Shown here: one piece after another, positions 19,078 through 26,097 of the stretch
How positions within the stretch are numbered: position 1 is the first letter of the stretch
Layout of the letters: every line of letters starts with the position of its first letter
From: Chitinophagales bacterium
GTDB taxonomy: Bacteria; Bacteroidota; Bacteroidia; Chitinophagales; Chitinophagaceae
Length of the DNA: 33,712 nt
NCBI GenBank assembly: GCA_013298665.1
Contig: JAAFIK010000053.1
Coordinates: 1-33,712 of the forward strand
Direction: 5' to 3'
Made by a program: the position numbers and the translations under genes
The notes under the pieces: generated by a model
Told to the model about the DNA's origin: nothing
Seen by the model: only the letters and a program-made list of their open reading frames with translations
Database searches by the model: none

Positions 19078-20220
19078 ATGAAAAAGAACAACATGATACT
19101 ATACAGCGCAATTTTATTGGCTTGTTGCACCATCACATTATCACTCCATGCCCAGCCCAACAAGCCGTGGCAATTACAGCCCCATATCGGCCTGTCGCAC
19201 ACCCTGCTCAACAAAAATATCTATCCCGACAAGCCGGTCAATATCGGGCAGCAATTCGGGCTGGGGCTGCAATATGCCCTTCGCAACCACTTGGCCTTCA
19301 AACTGGAGGTGCAATACCGCCAATTCAGTCTGCAAAAAAACATCACTGCCACCTACGGTAACCTCATCGGCAACGACCCTTCGGCGATCCGTAGCTTTCA
19401 ACCCTCCAGTATTGTAAATGGCCTGCTGGGTATGCAGTACAGCCTCCTTAGCAAAAATGGCCGCAACCAGTTGGAATTGGGACTAGGCGGTGGCATACAG
19501 CGGCTTACACAGGGCCAAAACATGGTTGCCTTCAGCAACCCTTATTTACTGGGTAATATGGATACGGTGTATCAAAGCAGCGGCCAATCTTTGGCACCGG
19601 TTGCACAGTTGGGCATACAGAACACTTATTATATCCGCTGTAATTTCGGCATCACACTAGGGGTAAATGTGCAATACGCCCCGGCCCTGTACGATGTATC
19701 TTACACAAGGGTAACGGCTGATAATGGCAGTCCGATCAGCTTTCAGGATTTTTGCAAGGCTACCAATATTGTACAAACGGCTTATGCACCGCTTAACTTT
19801 AGTTTTGTGGCAGGCATTCACATTGCATTCAGGAGATGCCCTCCCAAAGACGATGGCTACCCCCTACCCAAGTCCTGCTTTAACCTCCTATGGCGGAACC
19901 CGGCACCCAAAGATTCCTGCTTCAGGGGCGATAAAATAACATGTGCCATCGTCAACAGCGCTTTCAGCCCCTCTATCACGGGCTATGATATCTCCATTGC
20001 CCCGCTTAATAACCTAAACCAACAGCAATTCCTGTTCAGCCTGCCGTATCCCAGCTTGTCTTTCAATATCTCCAGTGCTTTATTGGAGGCCAACAAGCAG
20101 TATGTAGTTATCGTACAGCTCAAAAGCAATAAAAAAACGGAGGAATGTGTGCAGTACATCAACCCGGTAAAGCGCTGCGCAGATGCCTGCAAGGACGCCA
20201 AATTGCCGGGCAAGCAATAA
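19078..20220 (+). CDS. Outer-membrane beta-barrel-like protein with C-terminal Cys-containing domain
   Basis: A 380-aa protein. The start is placed at 19078 (MKKNNMILYS), 10 bp after the preceding stop; an in-frame ATG at 19027 would overlap the lipoprotein gene and put 17 non-signal residues before the signal peptide. The signal ends near LSLHAQ; an LLAC sequence at residues 13-16 also meets the lipobox pattern, so lipidation is possible. Alternating beta strands with aromatic ends follow (FGLGLQYALRNHLAFKLEVQYR, split here as FGLGLQYAL and LAFKLEVQYR), as in OmpA/OprF-like outer-membrane barrels. The last ~100 residues form a separate domain with several Cys residues (CPPKDDGYPLPKSCFNLLW, KDSCFRGDKITC). 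As the last gene of the RHS locus it may help export or display the giant proteins, which is inference. Confidence 0.6.
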   Translation: MKKNNMILYSAILLACCTITLSLHAQPNKPWQLQPHIGLSHTLLNKNIYPDKPVNIGQQFGLGLQYALRNHLAFKLEVQYRQFSLQKNITATYGNLIGNDPSAIRSFQPSSIVNGLLGMQYSLLSKNGRNQLELGLGGGIQRLTQGQNMVAFSNPYLLGNMDTVYQSSGQSLAPVAQLGIQNTYYIRCNFGITLGVNVQYAPALYDVSYTRVTADNGSPISFQDFCKATNIVQTAYAPLNFSFVAGIHIAFRRCPPKDDGYPLPKSCFNLLWRNPAPKDSCFRGDKITCAIVNSAFSPSITGYDISIAPLNNLNQQQFLFSLPYPSLSFNISSALLEANKQYVVIVQLKSNKKTEECVQYINPVKRCADACKDAKLPGKQ

Positions 20221-20325
20221 AAATTCGAGTCGGAAGGCACTAGCTCACTAGCTTAAAAACACTGCTCAAAGCGAGTAATTGCTCCCTGTCAAGGTTCGGA
20301 ATAATTCCACTGTGGGGCACGTAAA

Positions 20326-20353
20326 GCCTCTCATGAAAATGGGAGGCTTTTTT
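20326..20353 (+). terminator. Intrinsic terminator, tandem copy 1
   Basis: A 9-bp stem (GCCTCTCAT with ATGGGAGGC, one T-G pair), a GAAA tetraloop and a run of six T on the + strand. It lies about 105 bp after the last gene of the RHS locus and should end that transcript. Confidence 0.85.
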
Positions 20354-20464
20354 ATTGTCAAAAGTGTTCAGGTCGCCGCGTTCGCAAGGATGTGCTGGCT
20401 GCGAGGCTCTGCTCGCAGTGCCGGTCGGAGCATCGGCATTCGAATCCAGTTCTGGGCACGTAAA

Positions 20465-20492
20465 GCCTCTCATGAAAATGGGAGGCTTTTTT
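20465..20492 (+). terminator. Intrinsic terminator, tandem copy 2
   Basis: Identical to the hairpin at 20326-20353, displaced by exactly 139 bp as part of the tandem repeat. Confidence 0.85.
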
Positions 20493-20603
20493 ATTGTCAA
20501 AAGTGTTCAGGTCGCCGCGTTCGCAAGGATGTGCTGGCTGCGAGGCTCTGCTCGCAGTGCCGGTCGGAGCATCGGTATTCGAATCCAGTTCCGGGTACAA
20601 ATG

Positions 20604-20630
20604 CCTTCCACGACAGTGGAGGGTCTTTTT
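20604..20630 (+). terminator. Intrinsic terminator after the repeat array
   Basis: An 8-bp stem (CCTTCCAC with GTGGAGGG), a GACA loop and a T-rich tail (TCTTTTT). It has the same architecture and spacing from the tRNA-like end as the two upstream hairpins but a different sequence. Confidence 0.8.
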
Positions 20631-20693
20631 CATTTGGGAGCGTTGAGTGCTTACAATCAAAAGCAGACAAATGAAAATGCCTCATTGATTAAA

Positions 20694-21032
20694 CTACACG
20701 GTGAAGGCGATAGGGGTTGGTGTCCAGACTACGCCTATTGGAGCCGTGTTGTTGAGATATGACGCCGGGGAAAGGCTTGAGGGATCGAGCTGAACATTAA
20801 AACTTGCCGGACCACCCCAATTAATTCCAATAATAACCAGGTAGTAGTTTCCCGCTGCCAGGATACCACCAAGTTTAATTGTATAGTTGATCAGTTGTCC
20901 ATAACCAGACTTAAGGCGGAAGAGTTCAACGCTGGTCGATCCATTTACAGCGAGGATCATAAGTTCATTATCTACGCCATAATTGTTTGTGCCGGCAGGG
21001 GCAATTGTGATGCTGTTTAAAACGGTTGCCAT
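20694..21032 (-). CDS. Small beta-rich hypothetical protein
   Basis: A 112-aa protein. The start is set at 21032 (MATVLNSITIAPAGTNNYG), preceded by an A/T-rich leader (AACTAATAAA). An in-frame ATG at 21128 would add 32 Lys/Ile-rich residues with no signal character and would swallow a putative promoter motif at 21051-21076. The sequence is hydrophobic and beta-like (ELMILAVNGSTSVELFRL, NYYLVIIGINWGG), with no Cys, no signal peptide and no membrane helix. I do not recognise the family. It shares a bipartite upstream motif with the 31086-32957 gene, which suggests a related role or co-regulation. Confidence 0.6.
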   Translation of the reverse strand: MATVLNSITIAPAGTNNYGVDNELMILAVNGSTSVELFRLKSGYGQLINYTIKLGGILAAGNYYLVIIGINWGGPASFNVQLDPSSLSPASYLNNTAPIGVVWTPTPIAFTV

Positions 21033-21481
21033 TTTATTAGTTTTTGTCTTGCCTACTCTTTGATTGGATTTTCGGCATACTCCATTTATGATTAATCTTA
21101 CATTGATGATCAGTACCTGCTTTTCCATGAAGGATGATTGGCTTTATCAGCACCCGGGGATTTTTACAGATGCATTGCCCGACCAGAGCGTCTGTCTGTA
21201 TAAAGACGTATCAGTCTTTCCGGACAAATGTTACCCACCGGGAAGGATTAATTTTTATGTAGTCCCAATGTGCTGCTCCCGAAAGAAGTGTTTTTCAAAT
21301 CCTGACGCCAGTCGTCAAATCGGGACCGGGAAATTTTTACTCATCAAAGTACAAGCAGGCATGGAGTCCCCTCAAATTTGCCGGCAGGCGCATCAGGTAA
21401 TCATTATGCACATGGGTAATTAGGAGAAACTATATTTTTACTTTATATTTATTCAAAATATTCATCCCCTAAGCTACCACC
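21033..21481. other. Intergenic region between divergent genes
   Basis: It holds the promoters of the small (-) gene and the oxygenase-like (+) gene. The last 60 bp before 21482 are AT-rich. A 119-codon frame at 21064-21423 (+) has no coding character. Apart from the bipartite motif at 21051-21076 I see no further structure. Confidence 0.5.
21051..21076 (-). promoter_or_regulatory. Bipartite upstream motif, copy 1 (GCCGAAAA-N9-AGAGTAGGC)
   Basis: Read on the - strand, GCCGAAAA (21076-21069) is separated by exactly 9 nt from AGAGTAGGC (21059-21051), which ends 18 nt before the ATG of the 20694-21032 gene. The same two blocks at the same spacing occur at 32980-33005 before another gene. The two-block layout suggests a promoter read by an alternative sigma factor, or an activator site; this is inference. 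Confidence 0.5.
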
Positions 21482-22132
21482 ATGCAAAAATTATTGTATC
21501 CACGGTTTTTAATTGTAAAAGACGATTTTTACAACCAGCCGCTTAAGGTATATCAAACGGCATTGAAAACCAGCTATTATGAGCCGGAACATGTTACCGG
21601 CTACCGGAGCAGGCTGGTGTATCATGAAAAAGGCATTAAAAACAAATTAGAAAAGATACTGGGCATAAAGATCACCCGCTGGGATATTGACCCTGCTGAA
21701 GAAAATGGTATTTTTTACCAGGGGCTTTCCAGGGGTAAACAAAAAGAAATACCTGGTGTACATGCTGATGAGCCTTATAACGATATCACCATTATTGTTT
21801 ATCTCACACCGGATATTCCGTTCGATTGCGGTACATCTTTATGGATGCATAAAAAAACCGGGCTGATGGATCCTGTGACACCTGCTGCGGCCAGGCGGCT
21901 CAAAAGGAATTTCCTGAATCTTAAGCACCAACTGGAAAGCGAATGTACCGACCGCAGCAAATGGATTGAAACAGACAGGGCAGGCTACCGGTTTAACCGG
22001 ATGGTGGCCTACCCTTCCGGCGTTTTTCACTCGGCCACCAAACATTATGGCGGTGATTTAAAGAACGGACGCATTTATCAAACCTTCAGGGTCGGGGTTG
22101 ACTGGACTACATTCCGCATGAATAATGCGTAA
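21482..22132 (+). CDS. Fe(II)/2-oxoglutarate oxygenase-like protein (DUF6445-like)
   Basis: A 216-aa cytoplasmic protein. It shows the signature of a non-haem iron oxygenase on a double-stranded beta-helix: HAD (His94, Asp96), a distal His183 in YPSGVFHS and Arg203 in QTFRV, the order expected for the metal-binding HxD...H triad and the 2-oxoglutarate-binding Arg. Length and pattern fit DUF6445-type proteins, whose substrates are mostly unknown. The strand IIVYLTP after HAD also fits the fold. It has its own AT-rich upstream region. Its stop codon directly abuts the stop of the convergent gene at 22133, with no base between, so the two transcripts must overlap. Confidence 0.65.
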   Translation: MQKLLYPRFLIVKDDFYNQPLKVYQTALKTSYYEPEHVTGYRSRLVYHEKGIKNKLEKILGIKITRWDIDPAEENGIFYQGLSRGKQKEIPGVHADEPYNDITIIVYLTPDIPFDCGTSLWMHKKTGLMDPVTPAAARRLKRNFLNLKHQLESECTDRSKWIETDRAGYRFNRMVAYPSGVFHSATKHYGGDLKNGRIYQTFRVGVDWTTFRMNNA

Positions 22133-23752
22133 TTACTTTGTACTGAAAAAGTCAAGCAGTAATTGCTGGTAAGCATAATCATCCTTTGTTTTTGTATACA
22201 CCATTTGCCTCATCAACTCCAGTTGCCGGGTATTGGTTATTTTCATGGCCATTGCCCAGAAAGCGATGTCTTCCAGCACATTTTTTTCAGCGGTATCCAG
22301 GGCAGTAGTGTCCATCTGTACCTGTTTACAAAATGCAGCAATGGCCTGCTGCCTGGCTGATGCGTAATTATGCGGCCAGTTTTTTTTGATCCCCGACAAT
22401 ATTTTTGTTGTCACGGTCATCACATTCAATGGCATTTTTTTTACCAGGTTCAGGCCGATATTGCTTTCGGTAAAACGCAACAGTGTTTTCTCCGGACACC
22501 GGTAATTTTTGCGGGTCTTTATTTTATGGTATTCATTTTCGGCCAGTTGCTTCAGTTCGGGGTCAACCGGTCTGAATCCATACTTATAATAAAACCAGAA
22601 AGCACCGCTGCTGATGCCACCCGGATTATCCAGTCCGTATTGGAAAGGTTCTATTTCCATATAACTTATCCCTAATGCCAGTTTTGACACCCTGATTAAC
22701 TGGCAGAGGATATAACCGGATTCACCACCCCGGAAAGGCTCGAAAATATTCAGGCCAATTTTGGCCATTTGTCCGAAAACCCATACTGCGCCGTAGGAAA
22801 CAGGAATGCCATTTTTAAAGAAAGTAACACCGAAATAGGTTTCTAATGGCAATTGGTGTTGCGGCAACATGGTATAAATAGCCAGGGTCAACCCTCTTTC
22901 AAGGTCGTATAACCGCATCGAAGCTGCCTGCATAAATGTAGCCGGGTCAATTTCCCGTACCGTAAGGGCCATACTGTTCCTGATCACTTCATACAATACC
23001 TGCCTTTCTGCCTGTCCGGGTATACGTACCTGCTGCAAAGGTTTATTCATCAACAGCACCGGATCAAATTGCTTTAACAAATCCTGGTGATAATAGATAT
23101 GCTTAACAGGTATGCGGTTAAACGCTTTTGAAAATTGTGCATTTTTGGGAACCAGTTTTACATACAGATCCATACGCACAATAAAAAGCTCTTTTAAAAT
23201 GGGTAGTGCGTTTAACTGTTCCAGTTGGCCAAGTATAAAGGGTACATAATGGCTGGGGTTTATATTAAGCAGTTGCAGCAGGTCCTCATTGCTTAAGCCG
23301 GCCGTGGTTTCAGCCTTCAGTATAGCGGGCAGTGTAACGCTAAGAATGTCATTCAGTGATAGTGAAGGATTATAAAATGAGTCAAATATTACGTCCAGGT
23401 CCTTGTGCAAGCACAGCCATTGCAGAAAATCAGGTGAAAACCTGGTAACAATTTTCGCAAACGGCAGCCCTTCATTTTCCGGCAATATCTTTCCGCCTGC
23501 TTTATTTTGCTTTGCATACCGGGCAATTCTTTTCAGTTCTTTTTCCGCAAGACTAAGGGTGTGGGCATCGTTCGGGTAAGCGCAAATAAAGAGTAACAGG
23601 TCATAGTACTGCAACAGCAATTTGCCGCCGGGCAAATGTATACCGGCCAGGCGGTTGAGCAAAACTGTTTTACTGCTGACCGATTCTTCATCAAACTTAT
23701 TGGCAGCTCTGGCTAAAGATTTAAGGGGGCTGGAGAAGTTACTATTCATCAT
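22133..23752 (-). CDS. Large protein with GNAT-like domain
   Basis: A 539-aa protein without signal peptide or membrane helix. Residues about 300-396 resemble a GNAT acyltransferase core: strand FFKNGIPVSYGAVWVF, a segment FEPFRGGESGYILCQLIRV in the position of the acyl-CoA pyrophosphate loop and following helix, strand YMEIEPFQYG, then GAFWFYYKYGFRPV, a typical GNAT ending. The flanking ~290 N-terminal and ~140 C-terminal residues are mainly helical and unrecognised. The FRGGES loop is not the canonical Q/RxxGxG/A, so activity is uncertain. It is convergent with the oxygenase-like gene, stops touching. The start is the first of two adjacent Met codons (MMNSNF). Confidence 0.5.
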   Translation of the reverse strand: MMNSNFSSPLKSLARAANKFDEESVSSKTVLLNRLAGIHLPGGKLLLQYYDLLLFICAYPNDAHTLSLAEKELKRIARYAKQNKAGGKILPENEGLPFAKIVTRFSPDFLQWLCLHKDLDVIFDSFYNPSLSLNDILSVTLPAILKAETTAGLSNEDLLQLLNINPSHYVPFILGQLEQLNALPILKELFIVRMDLYVKLVPKNAQFSKAFNRIPVKHIYYHQDLLKQFDPVLLMNKPLQQVRIPGQAERQVLYEVIRNSMALTVREIDPATFMQAASMRLYDLERGLTLAIYTMLPQHQLPLETYFGVTFFKNGIPVSYGAVWVFGQMAKIGLNIFEPFRGGESGYILCQLIRVSKLALGISYMEIEPFQYGLDNPGGISSGAFWFYYKYGFRPVDPELKQLAENEYHKIKTRKNYRCPEKTLLRFTESNIGLNLVKKMPLNVMTVTTKILSGIKKNWPHNYASARQQAIAAFCKQVQMDTTALDTAEKNVLEDIAFWAMAMKITNTRQLELMRQMVYTKTKDDYAYQQLLLDFFSTK

Positions 23753-23983
23753 AAATAAGAACGATTACCCGATTTTGTTAATGCTTCCTGCTGGTATCAT
23801 GCTAAAGTTAGTCTTTCGCTCCTGAAGTACCAAAGCGTGTTAGCCGCTGACAGCCCTCATCTGAGCGGATATATCTGGCAATGCCGGGGCAGGAAATAGA
23901 TCATGCCGCACTATGCCGTTTGTGGCATCGGAGCTGGGTTCCATGCCCCTTTCCTGAGTATAATGATGGCAGGCCCCAGACAG

Positions 23984-24012
23984 AAAAACCCCTCAGTTCC
24001 GTGAGGGGTTTT
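23984..24012 (-). terminator. Intrinsic terminator for the 24042-25175 gene
   Basis: A 7-bp GC-rich stem (CCCCTCA with TGAGGGG) with a GTTCCG loop, flanked by A4-5 and T4. It lies about 30 bp after the stop of the (-) gene, and the A-run gives a U-tract on that strand. It could also work in the opposite direction. Confidence 0.8.
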
Positions 24013-24041
24013 GGTATTAAATGTCTTAGCTGTAACAGTGA

Positions 24042-25175
24042 TTACTGCACCAGTATCCGCCCGGTCTGGCTGAAACTGCCCGACTGTACCGTTACATAAT
24101 AAACGCCTTTACTCTGTGCAAATGCAGTGGTGAGTAAGGAAATTGTATTGGCTCCTGCCAATACCTGTTGGCGGGTAGTATATACTTTTTTGCCGCCGGC
24201 GTCTGTTACAACGATCTGTACCGGCATAGCCGTTGCTGCAATAAAACGGGCTGTAACCGTGCCTCCATTGCTTACCACACCCGGTATCAGTGCTTCCATA
24301 AAGGTGGTGGCTGGTGCTTTCAATTGTACCGCTACTGAAGCTGAATATGCTCCCCTGCCGTCTTTGTCCAACTGCTTCAGCCGGTACAATGGCCGTGCGT
24401 TGGCTGTTAAAGGTGGTGTCTTGTCGGTATATTGATAACGCCGGGGCAACACGCTGTTGCCGGCTGCGGCGATACGGTCAATGGCTGTAAAATTTTGCCC
24501 GTCTGTACTGCGTTCTATCACGAAAACATCGCTGTTTTGCTCCTGCGCGGTTTCCCATTGCAATACCACAGTAAAGTTATCGCCCGCAGTGCCGGTAAAG
24601 TTGCTGAGGACTACGGGTATTGTGGTATAGAAGCGGTTGAGAACACTGTTGTAAATAAAATCCCCTGAACTTGAACCATTATTGTTTGCGGCATTTCCTG
24701 CAACAAAAAAATTGATGTTAAAGTCATTAGGGGTAGGGTTGGCCGGGGCTACCCATTGAAAACCGCTGTAGGTATAACTTGCCGCAGCAGCCGTAGTTAC
24801 GGCTGATTGGTGCCCGATTTCAGCATCACCAATCAGGGCCGCATTATTATTGGTGGAAGTAAATGTACCCACAGGCTCCCCGAAAGTATTACGGACGGCC
24901 AGCGCAAATCCCCAGCGGGTACGGTTGTTGGTGCCATGGCTGATGGTAACAGAAACCGGGTACGACTGACCGGCAGTATAAGTACCGGAAGGAATTCCGT
25001 TTACCACTACGCTGCCACCGCCACTATTTAAAGCAAAGGAGGCGTGACAACTATTACAACTGAAGCCAAACTCGCCCGTATAACCGGAAGGTGCTGCTGA
25101 TGAAAAAAGTGTCTGGCTTGAAAAAGTTACGATCAGACAGAGACCGGTAAGTATCGTAAGCAGTTTTTTGTACAT
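24042..25175 (-). CDS. Secreted CxxCH protein with T9SS C-terminal sorting domain
   Basis: A 377-aa protein. The start is set at 25175 (MYKKLLTILTGLCLIVTFSS), which begins a clean signal peptide; an in-frame ATG at 25223 would precede it by 16 residues. A CNSCH motif (Cys40, Cys43, His44) lies in a beta-sandwich that resembles the choice-of-anchor V/Reeler-like domain, which often carries such a motif after a GxTG phrase (here GYTGEFGFSC). A fibronectin-like domain with a typical Bacteroidota phrase follows (VLQWETAQEQNSDVFVIERS). The last ~75 residues form a type A T9SS sorting domain (VVTDAGGKKVYTT, GVYYVTVQSG, ending GRILVQ). The protein is therefore exported across the outer membrane and is probably cell-surface attached or released. 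Whether CxxCH binds haem or another metal is open. A terminator follows. Confidence 0.75.
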   Translation of the reverse strand: MYKKLLTILTGLCLIVTFSSQTLFSSAAPSGYTGEFGFSCNSCHASFALNSGGGSVVVNGIPSGTYTAGQSYPVSVTISHGTNNRTRWGFALAVRNTFGEPVGTFTSTNNNAALIGDAEIGHQSAVTTAAAASYTYSGFQWVAPANPTPNDFNINFFVAGNAANNNGSSSGDFIYNSVLNRFYTTIPVVLSNFTGTAGDNFTVVLQWETAQEQNSDVFVIERSTDGQNFTAIDRIAAAGNSVLPRRYQYTDKTPPLTANARPLYRLKQLDKDGRGAYSASVAVQLKAPATTFMEALIPGVVSNGGTVTARFIAATAMPVQIVVTDAGGKKVYTTRQQVLAGANTISLLTTAFAQSKGVYYVTVQSGSFSQTGRILVQ

Positions 25176-25348
25176 AGTATAAATTTTGTATACGCAATTT
25201 AAGGCTGCAAAACTGATGCCCAATTTTTTGTTTAACCAAATCTATGCAATACCGGAAACAGGGATCCGCCGGAAGTGGCGACCCCAAAAGGCGTTGACTG
25301 CTTGCAGGAAGGGCAGCGGCATATACAGATCAGGCATATGCGCCGTTT

Positions 25349-25810
25349 TTATGCTTCGTCTAACCAGTACCAATCCTCCGGGTCGTAATGGCCTTTTTTC
25401 TTTTGCTCAGCAATAATATTTCTCAAGGTTGCTTTCAGGGATTCCACATTGGGGCCATTGGCTTCCACCGCCGACCGGATGCTGTTCATGAATTTCGTAT
25501 AGGCATCATCAAATGCATCCAGCGCTTTCCCGTACCGTTCCGATGCCAGGTCGCATTCCAGTTGAACCACCGCAGCATGGAGATAGGTCTCCTGGTAATC
25601 GTCCACCTGCTTTTCAAAAGCTGCATACAATTCCTCCTGGCCGGCCTTACCGGTATTACCACTTTGTGCCAGCCTTCTTTTCAGGAGTACAATGTATTCC
25701 CTGTAAATATCGACCTGGTCCAGCACCGGGTGGGTCTTGATCCATTTAACCACAGCCTGTGGATCTGTATCAAACATGAGCTCCAGCAGTTTTTCTTCAT
25801 ATTGCATCAT
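25349..25810 (-). CDS. Hypothetical alpha-helical protein
   Basis: A 153-aa, soluble, charged, mainly helical protein (EELYAAFEKQVDDYQETYL, LKATLRNIIAEQKKKGHYD), ending in the aromatic/acidic sequence DPEDWYWLDEA. No signal peptide, membrane segment or known motif. Two adjacent Met codons are possible starts. It is transcribed divergently from the coiled-coil operon at 26098, and a perfect 20-bp palindrome lies between them. It might be a regulator or a partner of that operon, but no DNA-binding motif is visible. I do not recognise the family. Confidence 0.6.
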   Translation of the reverse strand: MMQYEEKLLELMFDTDPQAVVKWIKTHPVLDQVDIYREYIVLLKRRLAQSGNTGKAGQEELYAAFEKQVDDYQETYLHAAVVQLECDLASERYGKALDAFDDAYTKFMNSIRSAVEANGPNVESLKATLRNIIAEQKKKGHYDPEDWYWLDEA

Positions 25811-25919
25811 ACAAGTTATTTCAGGTGGTTATGCCAATTGTATACCGGTATAAAATTAATACGCTTTTCTTAAAAGCCGATAGATTTTTCCCGGCAACCA
25901 GGCTGTTGCAGTGGTGTGA

Positions 25920-25939
25920 TTATACTAAATTTAGTATAA
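25920..25939. promoter_or_regulatory. Perfect 20-bp palindrome, probable operator
   Basis: TTATACTAAA followed directly by its exact reverse complement TTTAGTATAA. It is centred between the divergent genes at 25349-25810 (-) and 26098 (+), 110 bp from one start and 158 bp from the other. A site of this length and symmetry fits a dimeric repressor or activator. No T-tract makes it a terminator. Confidence 0.6.
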
Positions 25940-26097
25940 AATAATTACCCGTCTGCACAGCATGGCGGTACTTTGTTGTGCGATCAAATACAACAAATGT
26001 CACTGTCCCAGTTTTACATACCCGCACACCGGCATCCCGCATCTGTTCCGCCCTGACAAGCAGTAAAGGGTTTTACCGCAACCGGTAAATCCTGTAA

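Larger units (their letters stand above)
20321..20598. repeat. 139-bp tandem repeat, two near-identical copies
   Basis: Copy 1 is 20321-20459 and copy 2 is 20460-20598; they differ at only a few bases, mostly at the 3' end. Each unit starts with GTAAAGCC, holds a perfect terminator hairpin, then about 80 bp of GC-rich sequence, and ends in a stretch ATTCGAATCCAGTTC followed by TGGGCAC or CGGGTAC, which resembles a tRNA T-loop and 3' acceptor end. A partial upstream unit (GGGGCAC before 20321) and a third terminator after copy 2 extend the pattern. Because 139 is not a multiple of three, open frames crossing it on either strand shift between copies and are not genes. Confidence 0.85.

Noticed and set aside
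20240..20600. Possible tRNA genes, from the TTCGAATCC-like stretches
   Set aside because: Only the T-loop and acceptor-like 3' end are present; no 5' acceptor strand, D-arm or anticodon arm can be folded.
20279..20762. Open frames on both strands through the 139-bp repeats, including Arg/Cys-rich reading on the - strand
   Set aside because: Frames follow the tandem repeat and shift between copies since 139 is not divisible by three; the reading resembles common repeat-derived false proteins.
21033..21128. Upstream start for the small (-) gene
   Set aside because: The added 32 residues are unlike the rest and would cover the conserved bipartite motif; the ATG at 21032 has a better leader.
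21064..21423. 119-codon frame on the + strand
   Set aside because: Odd composition, no start signal and it overlaps the putative promoter of the small (-) gene.
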